Below, piece by piece: positions 8,529 to 17,914 of a DNA stretch of 64,000 nucleotides. The number at the start of each line of letters is the position of its first letter. The stretch's first letter is position 1. This DNA comes from JBGANR01 sp044222225 (GTDB lineage Bacteria > Actinomycetota > Actinomycetes > Mycobacteriales > Mycobacteriaceae), in contig JBGANR010000014.1 in NCBI GenBank assembly GCA_044222225.1, positions 62,001 to 126,000 on the forward strand. Direction: 5' to 3'. The notes under the pieces are model-generated. The model saw only the letters and a program-made list of their open reading frames with translations, had not been told where the DNA came from and did no database searches. The translations under genes were made by a program, and so were the position numbers.

Positions 8529-9218
8529 TCAGTCGTCGTTCAATACGCCGAGTGCGTTCAGTGCGTGCACGGACTCGGCGTCATGCCGCGGATGATCGAG
8601 TGAGATCAACGCTTTCCAGAGTGCCCAGCCCTTTCCGCGAAGCCAGGTCGCGTCGTCCACGTAGAGTACGGTGCGCAGCACCTCGCGTTCCTCATGGTCG
8701 AACCAGGTCCAGGCGATTGCGAGATCGCAAGCGGGATCGCCTACTCCGGCGAGTCCGAAGTCAATCACCGCTGACAATCGCCCATCTCGTCCCAGCAGAT
8801 TTCCCGGAGCGATGTCGCCGTGGAACCACGCCGCCGGGATGGTCGACGCGGCGTCCAAAGAGTCCTGCCACAGGCGGAGAGCTCTTGTCCCATCGATCCG
8901 GCCCGACAGGAACGACACCGCTTGGCGGGTCTGCTCGTCCCACTGGCGCAACGGGGCGCCGCGACCGGCGCTGTGCTGTCCGGGGCCCGGACCTGCAGGT
9001 TCTGCGCGTTGTAGCTGCTGGAGGAATTCCGCAAGGTCGGCTGCCACGATCGTCCGGTCGATAGAGGGGATGTCGGTCAATGGTGTGCCTTCGATCCAAC
9101 GACGGATGGTCCAGGCGAACGGATACCCGATTCCAGGAGCGCCGATCCCCACGATCTCTGGGATCGGCAAGCTCACCGCGTCGGCCAGCGATGGCAGCCA
9201 CTTGATCTCTTTGGCCAC
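8529..9218 (-). CDS. Aminoglycoside phosphotransferase family protein, probably 5'-truncated
   Basis: A 229-residue protein with the APH/choline-kinase fold: 'AAWFHGDIAPGNLLG' (catalytic HxDxxxxN loop) and 'VIDFGLAGVGDPACDLAIAW' (metal-binding D). The family is usually near 300 residues. The same frame continues upstream of the GTG at 9218 with clear homologous residues ('DNRSFRLGTELSVRLPSA', the N-lobe strands and the ATP-binding region) until a TGA that is also the stop codon of the LysR gene at 9300. No start codon lies in that extension, so about 30-60 N-terminal residues appear lost at a recombination joint. It may be inactive. Confidence 0.7.
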   Translation of the reverse strand: MAKEIKWLPSLADAVSLPIPEIVGIGAPGIGYPFAWTIRRWIEGTPLTDIPSIDRTIVAADLAEFLQQLQRAEPAGPGPGQHSAGRGAPLRQWDEQTRQAVSFLSGRIDGTRALRLWQDSLDAASTIPAAWFHGDIAPGNLLGRDGRLSAVIDFGLAGVGDPACDLAIAWTWFDHEEREVLRTVLYVDDATWLRGKGWALWKALISLDHPRHDAESVHALNALGVLNDD

Positions 9219-9299
9219 CTGCGGTGCGTAGACGATTGCGCTAGGCAGTCGAACGCTCAGCTCCGTACCTAGGCGAAAGGACCGGTTGTCGATGTCACC

Positions 9300-10193
9300 T
9301 CACGTACTCGCCCAACCGGCGGTCTCCGTGGCTAGGTGCCGGGCGACGTGTTCGACGACCGGCGGCGCGTCCGGCCTGGTGACGAGCCAGAGTGTGTTGA
9401 GCGGGCCGAACCGTGGTTCGTGGAGTCGGACGACGGTGCCGTCGGCCAGTGCACCGTCCGCCAGATAGCGGGGTAGGACCGACGCACCGATACCGGCGAT
9501 CACCGCGCGGAGAATTCCGCGAAGGTCGGGTAGAACAAGCGCGATTCGATTGTTCGGCCGCTCCTCGAATTCGGTCAGCCAATAGCGTCTGATGATCGGC
9601 AGTTCGGGAGAGAAAGCCGCCAGGGGAATGGAGGTGAGCGCGCGGACCGGATCCTCGCCGAGGGCGGTGGCGTCGACCTGAGCGGCGAGCGTAGGCGCCG
9701 CGACAAGGACGAACTCCTCATCGACCAATGCCGTCGATCGCAGACCGTCGTCGCTCGGCCGGATGGAGGAGACGACGAGGTCGAGCCGGTCTGCGGCGAG
9801 GGCGTCGAGCAGGTCCGGGGCGAGCCCGGTGGTCACCGCCAGGTCGAGACCGTCGCGAATCAGTGGGCCGAGGGCGGGCACCATCCGGGCGCTCATGACG
9901 TCGGCCGCGCCCCCGATCCGGATGCTCGCAGGCCCCGTCGTCGGCTCGACACTCACGGCTCGGCGGAGCCGGTCGAGCAGCGGGGTGATCCGGCCGGCCA
10001 ACGCGTCGGCCTGGGAGGTGGGCGCCAACCCCGTGCGGGAACGCTCGAACAGCGTCGCCCCGAGCTCTTCTTCGAGCCTGCGGACGCGCGCCGTCACGGC
10101 GGGCTGAGAGAGATCGAGACGGCGGGCGGCACCGCTGATCGACCTCTCCCGGTGAGCGTGGACGAAGGCCTCCCAGAGGTCCAACGAGGTCAT
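9300..10193 (-). CDS. LysR family transcriptional regulator
   Basis: A 297-residue LysR regulator. The N-terminal winged HTH is 'SISGAARRLDLSQPAVTARV' (about residues 17-36), and the rest is the periplasmic-binding-like effector domain. The ATG at 10193 places the HTH close to the N-terminus; an in-frame start at 10232 is less likely. It is divergent from the DJ-1-like gene at 10311, with 117 bases between, so that gene is the likely target. The effector is unknown. Confidence 0.85.
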   Translation of the reverse strand: MTSLDLWEAFVHAHRERSISGAARRLDLSQPAVTARVRRLEEELGATLFERSRTGLAPTSQADALAGRITPLLDRLRRAVSVEPTTGPASIRIGGAADVMSARMVPALGPLIRDGLDLAVTTGLAPDLLDALAADRLDLVVSSIRPSDDGLRSTALVDEEFVLVAAPTLAAQVDATALGEDPVRALTSIPLAAFSPELPIIRRYWLTEFEERPNNRIALVLPDLRGILRAVIAGIGASVLPRYLADGALADGTVVRLHEPRFGPLNTLWLVTRPDAPPVVEHVARHLATETAGWAST

Positions 10194-10310
10194 AGAAATC
10201 ACTATGACCGATGTGCTGCGTCGAGCGCTCATGGGTGGAGGATCGGCCTACGTCATCGCCGAACAAGCGGACCTGCCCGACGGGCGGTGATCCAGAACGA
10301 GGAGAACTTC

Positions 10311-11006
10311 GTGGCACGCGTACTGATGGTGGTCTCCGCCGCCGACACCCTCGTCCTCGCCGACGGAACCGAGCACCCGACCGGCTATTGGGCCGAGGAG
10401 GTCGCGGCGTCCCACGAGACGCTCACGTCGGCCGGCGTCGAGGTCGACATCGCGACCCCCGGTGGCACGGCGCCGACCGTGGACGGGCTCTCGCTCAGCG
10501 AGCAGGGCGGCGTCTCCGCCGAGAACGCCCGACGCTTCCGCGAATATCTGGCGACCATCGAGGACCGACTCGCGCACCCGCTGGTACTCGAGGACGTCGA
10601 CGCCGCCGCGTACGACGCCGTCTACATCCCGGGCGGCCACGGGCCGATGGCGGACTTGGTCGACGATTCCGCGTTGGCCGAGCTGCTGGCCGCCACCGAC
10701 TCCGCCGGTCGTCCGGTCGTGGCGTTGTGCCACGGTGTGGCCGGGCTGTTGGCCGCCACTGGTGATGGCGGCTGGCTGTTCGGAGGGCGCCGGATGACCG
10801 GCTTCACGGATATCGAAGAGCAGCAGGGCGGCTATGGCGACGCGATCCCCTTCTCGGTCGAGCAGCGGATGCGCGCGGCCGGCGGCATCGTGGAGGTCGG
10901 CTCGCCCTGGAGTGACACGGTCGTCGTCGACGGCACGCTGATCACCGGTCAGAACCCGCAGTCGAGCGTCTCCACCGCGAAGGCCCTGTTGACGCTGCTT
11001 TCCTGA
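10311..11006 (+). CDS. DJ-1/PfpI family protein (type 1 glutamine amidotransferase-like)
   Basis: A 231-residue protein of the Hsp31/DJ-1 class. The nucleophile elbow 'VVALCHGVAG' puts Cys140 next to His141, and 'YIPGGHGPMADL' supplies the conserved Gly-Gly-His turn. Members act as glyoxalases, deglycase-like enzymes or chaperones; which applies is not visible. The GTG start at 10311 follows 'GAGGAGAA' at the right spacing. The neighbouring divergent LysR gene probably controls it. Confidence 0.85.
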   Translation: MARVLMVVSAADTLVLADGTEHPTGYWAEEVAASHETLTSAGVEVDIATPGGTAPTVDGLSLSEQGGVSAENARRFREYLATIEDRLAHPLVLEDVDAAAYDAVYIPGGHGPMADLVDDSALAELLAATDSAGRPVVALCHGVAGLLAATGDGGWLFGGRRMTGFTDIEEQQGGYGDAIPFSVEQRMRAAGGIVEVGSPWSDTVVVDGTLITGQNPQSSVSTAKALLTLLS

Positions 11007-11079
11007 AGGGAGAGCCGTGGTGCCGACGTGCCGGATCGCCTACCGTCGGCGACTGAGGGAACGAGACCGAGGAGACCCG

Positions 11080-11421
11080 ATGACCGCGCAGCCCATCCTG
11101 ATCGAGCGCCTCCGTGATCTGCTCACCGATGTGACGGCCATGCGCGAGGTGTCGATGTTCGGTGGGCGATCGTTCATGGTCAACGAGAAGATGATCGTCA
11201 GCGCTCTGAAGAACGGTGGCCTGCTGGTTCGCGTCGCTGCCGACCGGCACGTCGAACTACTCGGTCGCCCCGGCGCGGCACAGGCCGAAATGGGAGCAGG
11301 GCGCGAGATGGGGCCCGGTTGGATCGAGGTGGCCGCCCCGGCGATCGATGACGATGCGCAGTTGGCGTTCTGGGTGACGGTCGCCCTGGAGCACAATCGG
11401 ATGCTGACCGGGCGTGGGTGA
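11080..11421 (+). CDS. TfoX N-terminal domain protein
   Basis: A 113-residue protein consisting only of the TfoX/Sxy N-terminal domain: 'REVSMFGGRSFMVNEKMIVS' is the signature near residue 22-41. In gamma-proteobacteria TfoX governs competence, but stand-alone N-terminal domains in actinobacteria have no known role. The ATG at 11080 follows 'GACCGAGGAGACCCG'. It is convergent with the peptidase gene ending at 11440. Confidence 0.8.
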   Translation: MTAQPILIERLRDLLTDVTAMREVSMFGGRSFMVNEKMIVSALKNGGLLVRVAADRHVELLGRPGAAQAEMGAGREMGPGWIEVAAPAIDDDAQLAFWVTVALEHNRMLTGRG

Positions 11422-11439
11422 TGACCTGAGGAGACCTGG

Positions 11440-13263
11440 TCACACGGGTGGATCAGAACCGATGTCGTAGGTGGGCGGCAATTGCCGCAGTGCGAACCTG
11501 ATCTCGGTCTCGACCTGGCGAATCGTCTCGGCGATGTCGAACGAGCCGTGTCCGGCCTCGAATTCGTATACCTCATAGGGCTTGCCGTACTCGGCGAGCC
11601 GATTGGTGAAAGCGTTGATCTGACCGGCGGGCGTGCGGGGGTCGTGACGTCCGTACAGGATCAGAACCGGGCAATCGATATCGGCGACGTAGCTTGCTGG
11701 CGAGGATGCCGCATACAGATCGGGCTTGTCTGAAGGTGCTCCGTCGAACAGTTCACGGTCGAAGGCGCGCAGTGCGTCGAGCTTCTCGTCATATGCCCGT
11801 ACGTAGTCGGCGATGGGAGCTCCGGCGATACACGCGGCCCAATCGCCGGGGTGCAGGCCCGCGGACAACAGGGACAGATATCCGCCCCAGGACCAGCCCT
11901 CGATGACGCATCTCGACGCGTGCGTCAATCCGGTTTCGACCGCCCAAGATCGGGCCCGGGCGATGTCGGATGCGGCGCGACGTCCCGGATCGCCGAGGAT
12001 CGCGTCTCGCCACTCACGGCCGTATCCGGTGGAGCCGCGGTAATTGACGTGGACGACGGCGAATCCGGCGTCCAGCCACGCTGCGCGCGTGGGTGAGTAG
12101 AAGTCCTCGTCGGCGGCGTACGGACCGCCATGAATCATGAACACCGTCGGATACGGACGGCGTTCGTCGTCGGGAATCGCGTAGAGCAGATGGAGGCTCT
12201 CGCCGGGGCGATCCTCCACCGGTACGAACGCATCCATGACCGGACGTGACGGCGCGGCGTCACCCGGCGGCGGCGATGCGAGGTCGTCGGTGCCGTCGGG
12301 GTGGAGGATTCGATGCTGCGGCGGGTGCGCCGCGTCACACCACAGGTACTCGATCGCACCGTCGGGCCTGACCGCCCCGGTTCCGACCCAGCCCGTCCGG
12401 GACGCGAGCGGTGAGAGGATTCCCGGCTCGATCTCATAGCGGTACAGGCGTACTCGTCCGCGCGCGGATCGCGCGATCAGCAGCGCCGTCCCGTCCGGGT
12501 ACCAGCGTGCCCACAGGTCGCCGTCCAGACCGATGTCCGGTTCGATGCGCTCGTCGGCCGCGACGTCCCAGATGAACGGCCTGCGGAATCCACCTTGCTC
12601 ATGCGTCATCAGAAGTCTGATGTCACCCGTCATCGGAGCGAATCCGCTCACCTCCAGACCGTGGTCGGGGCCGTCCCAGATACGCGCCACCTCGCCGCCG
12701 TCGGAGACTCGGAGCACCGTGACCCGGGGGCGGAGCAGGCTGCTGCCCTCGTCGGCACGGCTGATCGCGACGAGTTCCTCGGCGGCGTCCATGGCGTGCA
12801 CGGTGGCCATGAGCGGATCGAAGCACAGGCGCCGCACCTGCTGCGCGCCCTGTGGATCGTCCACGACCCACACCGTGACACCCGCGTCACAGGCGATGCC
12901 CAGGACGGCTCGGCGGTTGCCGATCGCGTGGCCGACGGGCATCCCGAGTTCGACGTCCAGCACCCGGCGCGTGGCCTCGACCCGGGCCTGCGGAAACGGC
13001 GTGATGTTCCAGTGGCCCGATTCGGCGCCGACCGGATCGCTGAACGACCAGATCGCCTCGCCATCAGGGCTGATCGCACACAGATACGCGCCGCCGGGTT
13101 CGTCGGTGATCCGTGTGCGGGTATCGCCGCCGCGATCCCAGGAGTGAATCTGGAAGGCGCCGGACTCGTTGGAGACGTAGACGGCGCGGTCCGCGCACTC
13201 GCGAGCGGTGACCGGCAACGTGATGATCGGAACGGTGAATCTACTGCGGGCGGCCGCGTCCAT
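11440..13263 (-). CDS. S9 family prolyl-oligopeptidase-like peptidase
   Basis: A 607-residue protein with an N-terminal beta-propeller-like half and a C-terminal alpha/beta-hydrolase domain. The triad is visible: Ser458 in 'EGWSWGGYLS', Asp541 in 'YGRHDPRTP' and His572 in 'EAGHGS'. Enzymes of this family cleave or remove residues from short peptides, or act as acyl-aminoacyl peptidases, in the cytoplasm. The ATG at 13263 ('MDAAARSRFTVPI') gives the usual length; the frame stays open far upstream over the idi gene but that part is antisense noise. Confidence 0.85.
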   Translation of the reverse strand: MDAAARSRFTVPIITLPVTARECADRAVYVSNESGAFQIHSWDRGGDTRTRITDEPGGAYLCAISPDGEAIWSFSDPVGAESGHWNITPFPQARVEATRRVLDVELGMPVGHAIGNRRAVLGIACDAGVTVWVVDDPQGAQQVRRLCFDPLMATVHAMDAAEELVAISRADEGSSLLRPRVTVLRVSDGGEVARIWDGPDHGLEVSGFAPMTGDIRLLMTHEQGGFRRPFIWDVAADERIEPDIGLDGDLWARWYPDGTALLIARSARGRVRLYRYEIEPGILSPLASRTGWVGTGAVRPDGAIEYLWCDAAHPPQHRILHPDGTDDLASPPPGDAAPSRPVMDAFVPVEDRPGESLHLLYAIPDDERRPYPTVFMIHGGPYAADEDFYSPTRAAWLDAGFAVVHVNYRGSTGYGREWRDAILGDPGRRAASDIARARSWAVETGLTHASRCVIEGWSWGGYLSLLSAGLHPGDWAACIAGAPIADYVRAYDEKLDALRAFDRELFDGAPSDKPDLYAASSPASYVADIDCPVLILYGRHDPRTPAGQINAFTNRLAEYGKPYEVYEFEAGHGSFDIAETIRQVETEIRFALRQLPPTYDIGSDPPV

Positions 13264-13364
13264 GACCCGACGATACGGGCGTCTCACCCGAGTGGTCGAA
13301 AAAACCCCGGCTGCGTGCCGACTCGCGTTCGACAGAGGCTTGTGCCGGGGACTTCTCCAGCAGA

Positions 13365-13919
13365 CTACTTCGGAGACCACGTTCTCTCCACGGGGTTGAT
13401 CCCTCGCAGTTCCCGGATCTGCTCGACGGCCCAGGGGCTGAAGACGAACGGCGTCGCGGACACGGCGACGACGAGGTCGGCCCAGGGCACCCAGGCGTGA
13501 TCCATGACTTCCGATGAATCGGGTCTCACCCGTGTGCCGGCCTCGATTCGGCCGGCGAAGACGGGGCACACCTCGTTCTCGACGATGCCGCTGGGGTCGA
13601 CGGCGGCGTACGAGAAATCCGGCAGCAACGGCCATACCTGGGTGACCCCGAATCCGAGTTCCTGCGGCAACCGGCGACGTGCCGCCTGTTCGGGCGTCTC
13701 TCCAGGCGCGGGATGCCCGCAACAACTGTTCGTCCACACACCGGGCCACGTCTTCTTCGCCAATGCGCGGCGTGTGAGCAGCACCCGGCCGGCATCGTCG
13801 AACAGATAGAGCGAGAACGCGAGATGCAGTGGTGTCTCGGTGGTATGGACCTGGGCTTTGTCGCGAGTCCCGATCGGCTCTCGCCGGTGATTGAGTAAGA
13901 CGACGGTCTCCGGGGCCAT
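13365..13919 (-). CDS. idi: Isopentenyl-diphosphate delta-isomerase, type 1
   Basis: A 184-residue Nudix-fold isomerase interconverting isopentenyl and dimethylallyl diphosphate. The catalytic Cys lies in 'TNSCCGHPAPGE' and the catalytic Glu in the later 'ENEVCPVF' segment; the Nudix-like box follows the Cys ('GETPEQAARRRLPQELGF'). The ATG at 13919 ('MAPETVVLLNHR') gives the usual length; a longer start at 13982 is less likely. It is divergent from the lanthipeptide synthetase; no functional link is evident. Confidence 0.9.
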   Translation of the reverse strand: MAPETVVLLNHRREPIGTRDKAQVHTTETPLHLAFSLYLFDDAGRVLLTRRALAKKTWPGVWTNSCCGHPAPGETPEQAARRRLPQELGFGVTQVWPLLPDFSYAAVDPSGIVENEVCPVFAGRIEAGTRVRPDSSEVMDHAWVPWADLVVAVSATPFVFSPWAVEQIRELRGINPVERTWSPK

Positions 13920-13990
13920 GCCCGGAGCGTATCGACCGTTGCTGCGCGGATCGCGCGCGTCCTTCGGCCGCGCGCTCAACATTAGGAACT

Positions 13991-14000
13991 CTCCCTAGGA
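13991..14000. promoter_or_regulatory. CCCTAGG-type site upstream of lanM
   Basis: 'CTCCCTAGGA' lies 70 bases before the LanM start and resembles the palindromes 'TCCCTAGGGA' found twice upstream of the precursor gene (17383 and 17437). It may be a shared regulator site for the cluster. Confidence 0.4.
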
Positions 14001-14070
14001 AAAGGCGCGGAGCCCGGGCACGTGGGGAGATGTCCTGCCCGCTCCCGCCGCCGTCTGAGATGTTGCAGCC

Positions 14071-17000
14071 GTGACGACCGGTGACGTGCTGTCGAGCCTG
14101 AACATGGTGGGGATCGTCGAGCGCGCGAGCACGATCGATGAACGCCTGGGCCCCGAATTCATTCCAGAGGATCTCGGCGAGGACGCCCACCGCGCCGTCG
14201 ATCGGCGGCTCGACGCGTGGTGCGACGCGGTCGGTCGCGGCGACCCTGATCGGCTCCGGCGCCGGCTCGAGTGGGACGGGCTCGACCTGGCGACGGCCCG
14301 CCGGGCACTCGGACGGGTCCGGCTACGTGACGCCGCCGCCCTCCCCGCCTGGACCGGAGTCGTCGCCGACGCGCTTCATCTGCTGGCGGGCCGGGGTACG
14401 GCCGACGACGCCGTCGACTTCGCCGACCCCGACGCACCGCAGCCGTTCGAGGAGGTACTCGCGTCGTTCGTCCTCGTCGCGCGCGAACGACTGGCCGAGG
14501 AGACGCGATCGTCCGGTCTCCCGCTCGCCCCCGCGGCCCGGACCGCTCTCGAATTCGCCTTGCTTCGCGAACTCTCCTTCGCAGCCGGCGAACTCCTGCT
14601 CGAGCGGTTCGAGGCGATGCGGGCTGTCGAGCAGTCCTCGTGGGGTCGGTTGGTCGCACTCGCCCGGGAGCCGGAGAGCCGGGCGTTGTATCGACGGTTC
14701 GTGACAGATCTCGCCGCGGGCGGGTTGGCCGGGCTGTTCGTCGAATACCCGGTACTCGCCCGGAATCTCGGAACCATCTCGCTGCACTGGATCGAGGCGC
14801 AGGCCGAGTTCCTCGGCCAGCTGGCGGCCGACCTGCCCGATCTCGATCGCGCCTTCGGCGACGGGAGCGTTCTCGGCGAGGTCGTCGCACTTGCCCCGGC
14901 GCTCTCCGACATGCACCAGGGCGGCCGGAGTGTCGTGGCGGTGACCTTCGCCTCGGGCCGGCGGGTGGTCTACAAGCCGAAGAATCTCGGCACCGAGGCG
15001 GCCTACCAGCGGCTGCTCGCGTGGCTGAACGACCACGGCGCGCCCCTGTCGTTCCGGACGTTGACGGTGCTCGACCGAACGACCCACGGCTGGTCGGAGT
15101 TCGTCGAGCACCTCCCGTGCAACGATGCGGACGAGGGCCGGCGGTTCTACGAGCGCGCCGGCATGTTGCTGTGCCTGTGCTACGTGCTCGAGGTGACGGA
15201 CTGCCACTACGAGAACGTGCTCGCCACCGGTGAGTTCCCTGTGCTGGTGGACGCCGAGACGCTGATGCACCACAGGGCCGACTCCGAGATCCCGGCGGAC
15301 GACAACGCGCGGTCGGAGGCGTTCGAACGGCTTTACCACTCGGTGCTGCGGTCAGGCCTGCTGCCCCGGTGGGAGTTGAGTGCGGATCGCCGAACGGCGT
15401 ACCACCTCAGCGGTCTCGGCGAGGCCGACGATCACGAACTCCCGGCACTCGGGCCGATGTGGGTATGGATCAACACCGACCGCATGACGCGGCGACCCGG
15501 CGAGCCGCGCACGGTCGTTCACACGAACATCCCGCTGCTGGGCGGCGCGCCGCTGCGCCTCCAAGCGCACGGTCCGCAGGTGATCGACGGGTTCCGCCGC
15601 ATGTACGAATTCCTCCTCGACCGCCGTGCCGACCTCCTCGCCTCGGATCACCTGCGAGATCTCGCCCGCGAACAGGTCCGCTATGTGTTCCGGCCGACCG
15701 GGATCTATGTCCGCATCCTCCGCGCTCTGCATGCCGGACGATTCCTCCGCGACGGCGCCGATCGCAGCATCGAGATCGAACGGCTCGGACGCAGGCACGT
15801 ACCGCCGCGTGCGCTGATGGTGCGACCCGACGAGCCGCCGCCCTCCTGGCGGGTCTTCGCCGCCGAGCGACGGGCGATGCAGATCAACGACGTCCCGTTC
15901 TTCACCGCCAGGGCGAGCAGCGATGCGTTGATCCTGGCGCCGGGGGACGAGATCGGGCGGTTCTTCCGCGAGCCGAGTTTCGACCTCGTCGTCGACATGA
16001 TCGACGGGCTGAGCCACGACGATCTCGAGCGCCAGGTCGGTTTCATCAGCGCGACCCTCTACGCACACGTCGCGCGCGAGACGATGACGATGCCGGCGAC
16101 CACCGACGAGAACGAGCGCGGCCGTGAACCCGGGGACGCCGTCGATCCGTCGGACGAGGCGCTGGTCGCGGCCGCGCTCGCGGTCGCGGAGTCGATCCGC
16201 TCGAGCGCCATCCGCACCCGTGACGGCAGCGCGTCGTGGATCGCACCCCAGCTCCTCGTGCAGGCGGGCCGATACCAACTGCAGCCGCTCCACTTCGACC
16301 TGTACAGCGGGGTCACCGGGGTCGCCCTGTTCCTTGCGGCCGCCGATCGGTTCGCCCCGGGGGCGGGCCTGGCCGAGCTGGCGCTCGCCGCGGTGCGCCC
16401 CCTGCGGAGCATGTTGAACCGCCGCCCGGACCATCTCGCCGAATCGCTGGGGATCGGTGGGGCCGGCGGCCTCGGCTCGATCGCATACGGACTCACGAGA
16501 GTCGGCGATCTGCTCGACGAACCCGCACTCCTGGACGACGCCCTCGACGCCGCCGTCCTGATCTCGGCCGATCTCGTCGCCGCCGACCGGGCGCTGGACG
16601 TGATCGGCGGCGCCGCCGGAGCGATCCTGGGCCTGCTGGCACGTCACGAGACGGCGCCCGACGATCGGCTGCTCGGCCGGGCCGTCGTCTGCGGTGAGCA
16701 CCTGCTCCGCACCCGGCGGCCCACCGCGGCCGGGCCGCGTGCCTGGGTGACGCCGGACGGCCTCCGCACCACCGGGTTCGCCCACGGCACCGCCGGTATC
16801 GCCTACTCTCTGCTGCGGCTGTACCGGCACACCTGCGACGAGCGGCTCGTCGAGGCGGCGCGGGAGGCCATCGCCTACGAGGACACCCGATACTCCCCGG
16901 AGCACGGGACATGGGTCGACTATGCCGAACGCGGCGACCCGCTCTACCTCGCTCAATGGTGCCGGGGTGCCGCCGGGATCGGGCTGGCCCGCCTCGGCGG

Positions 17001-17358
17001 GCTGGACGTGCTCGACACCGATCAGGTGAGGGCCGACATCGACCTCGCCCTCGACGCGACGAGGCGCTCGGCCCTGCGTGGCCTCGACCAGGCGTGCTGC
17101 GGCGGTCTCGGCCGCGCGGACGTCCTGCTGACGGCCGGGCGCCGGCTCGGCCGTACCGACCTGGTCGACGTGGCGCGGGCGGTCGGCGCTCAGGTGGTCG
17201 AGCGTTCGGCCGGACGCGGGGGCTTCGTCCTCGACCCGAGGTCGCCCCGGCAGCTGGATGCCCCGCCCGGCTTCTTTCAGGGCTCCGCCGGGATCGGATA
17301 CGAGCTTCTGCGGCTCGTCAGACCTGACGAATTACCGTGCGTCCTGGCGTGGGAGTGA
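14071..17358 (+). CDS. lanM: Class II lanthipeptide synthetase LanM (CCG type)
   Basis: A 1095-residue bifunctional enzyme that dehydrates Ser/Thr of a precursor peptide and closes (methyl)lanthionine rings. The N-terminal dehydratase (DUF4135) shows the kinase-like ATP site 'VVYKPKNLG' near 300 and 'TDCHYENVLA' near 376 with 'VLVDAETLMHH'. The C-terminal LanC-like cyclase (about 740-1095) has zinc ligands Cys964 ('QWCRGAAG'), Cys1009 and Cys1010 ('ACCGGLG'). Most LanMs have CHG here; CCG, giving three cysteine ligands, marks the ProcM-like group, which tends to accept varied substrates. Start: GTG at 14071; an ATG at 14104 is possible. The precursor lies 245 bases downstream on the same strand. 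It is divergent from idi. Confidence 0.93.
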   Translation: MTTGDVLSSLNMVGIVERASTIDERLGPEFIPEDLGEDAHRAVDRRLDAWCDAVGRGDPDRLRRRLEWDGLDLATARRALGRVRLRDAAALPAWTGVVADALHLLAGRGTADDAVDFADPDAPQPFEEVLASFVLVARERLAEETRSSGLPLAPAARTALEFALLRELSFAAGELLLERFEAMRAVEQSSWGRLVALAREPESRALYRRFVTDLAAGGLAGLFVEYPVLARNLGTISLHWIEAQAEFLGQLAADLPDLDRAFGDGSVLGEVVALAPALSDMHQGGRSVVAVTFASGRRVVYKPKNLGTEAAYQRLLAWLNDHGAPLSFRTLTVLDRTTHGWSEFVEHLPCNDADEGRRFYERAGMLLCLCYVLEVTDCHYENVLATGEFPVLVDAETLMHHRADSEIPADDNARSEAFERLYHSVLRSGLLPRWELSADRRTAYHLSGLGEADDHELPALGPMWVWINTDRMTRRPGEPRTVVHTNIPLLGGAPLRLQAHGPQVIDGFRRMYEFLLDRRADLLASDHLRDLAREQVRYVFRPTGIYVRILRALHAGRFLRDGADRSIEIERLGRRHVPPRALMVRPDEPPPSWRVFAAERRAMQINDVPFFTARASSDALILAPGDEIGRFFREPSFDLVVDMIDGLSHDDLERQVGFISATLYAHVARETMTMPATTDENERGREPGDAVDPSDEALVAAALAVAESIRSSAIRTRDGSASWIAPQLLVQAGRYQLQPLHFDLYSGVTGVALFLAAADRFAPGAGLAELALAAVRPLRSMLNRRPDHLAESLGIGGAGGLGSIAYGLTRVGDLLDEPALLDDALDAAVLISADLVAADRALDVIGGAAGAILGLLARHETAPDDRLLGRAVVCGEHLLRTRRPTAAGPRAWVTPDGLRTTGFAHGTAGIAYSLLRLYRHTCDERLVEAAREAIAYEDTRYSPEHGTWVDYAERGDPLYLAQWCRGAAGIGLARLGGLDVLDTDQVRADIDLALDATRRSALRGLDQACCGGLGRADVLLTAGRRLGRTDLVDVARAVGAQVVERSAGRGGFVLDPRSPRQLDAPPGFFQGSAGIGYELLRLVRPDELPCVLAWE

Positions 17359-17382
17359 CCCGCTCTGCGGGTGCGTCCGTCG

Positions 17383-17541
17383 TCCCTAGGGATTATCCCT
17401 ATGGCAGCGCGTCGGCATCATGGTCGAGACGGTTTTTCCCTAGGGATAATTCCGAAAGACTCGGAGCCGCTCCCGGTCGGCCCGAGGAAATTCTCCTAGA
17501 CAATTCTGGAGGGTCCGATTCGTCCCTCACCGACGTATATT
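17383..17541 (+). promoter_or_regulatory. Promoter region of the precursor gene with repeated palindromes
   Basis: Between LanM and the precursor lie two copies of the perfect palindrome 'TCCCTAGGGA' (17383-17392 and 17437-17446). The first overlaps another perfect inverted repeat, TAGGGAT-T-ATCCCTA (17387-17401). A third, weaker inverted repeat, 'CTCCTAGACAATTCTGGAG', lies near 17493-17511. A possible -10 'TATATT' is at 17536-17541. This AT-richer patch in GC-rich DNA looks like a regulated promoter; the LuxR regulator at the end of the cluster is one candidate to bind it, unproven. Confidence 0.5.
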
Positions 17542-17602
17542 CCTGTGCGAGACTCCGGTGACTCCTCATCAGAGGGCGTCCCCACAGGAAGGGAGAAACG
17601 AT

Positions 17603-17914
17603 ATGACGGAGGCGAACAGCCGCCAGGAGCTCGAACAGCGGTTGGTCCAGAAGGCTCAGGACGACGCCGCGTTCCGCGCGAGCCTGCTGGCCGACGCGAA
17701 GAGTGCGATCGAGCAGGAACTCGGTGCGCCGTTGCCGGCCGGAGTGCAGGTCAACGTGGTGGAGGAGTCCGCCGACACGGTCTACCTCGTGCTCCCTCAG
17801 GCGTCGTCGGCGGGTGAGGGCGGAGAACTCTCCGACGCCGACCTCGAGGCGGTCGCCGGCGGGTGGGGCACGGGCGGTGCCACGACTCAGGCCTCGTGCA
17901 ACACGACCTGCTGA
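17603..17914 (+). CDS. Lanthipeptide precursor with NHLP leader, 16-residue core
   Basis: A 103-residue precursor. Residues 1-87 are a nitrile-hydratase-like leader (NHLP): 'LEQRLVQKAQDDAAFRASLL', 'AIEQELGAPLPAGVQVNVVE' and 'DTVYLVLP' match that family, ending in 'LSDADLEAVAGG'. Cleavage after Gly86-Gly87 would release the core WGTGGATTQASCNTTC, with two Cys (12, 16), one Ser (11) and five Thr (3, 7, 8, 14, 15), enough for two thioether rings. The N-terminal Trp and GTGG may stay linear. A strong ribosome site (AGGAAGGGAG) precedes the ATG. The 289 bases after it hold a GC-rich stem (near 18050-18062) that could attenuate transcription into the export genes, and no second precursor. Confidence 0.92.
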   Translation: MTEANSRQELEQRLVQKAQDDAAFRASLLADAKSAIEQELGAPLPAGVQVNVVEESADTVYLVLPQASSAGEGGELSDADLEAVAGGWGTGGATTQASCNTTC

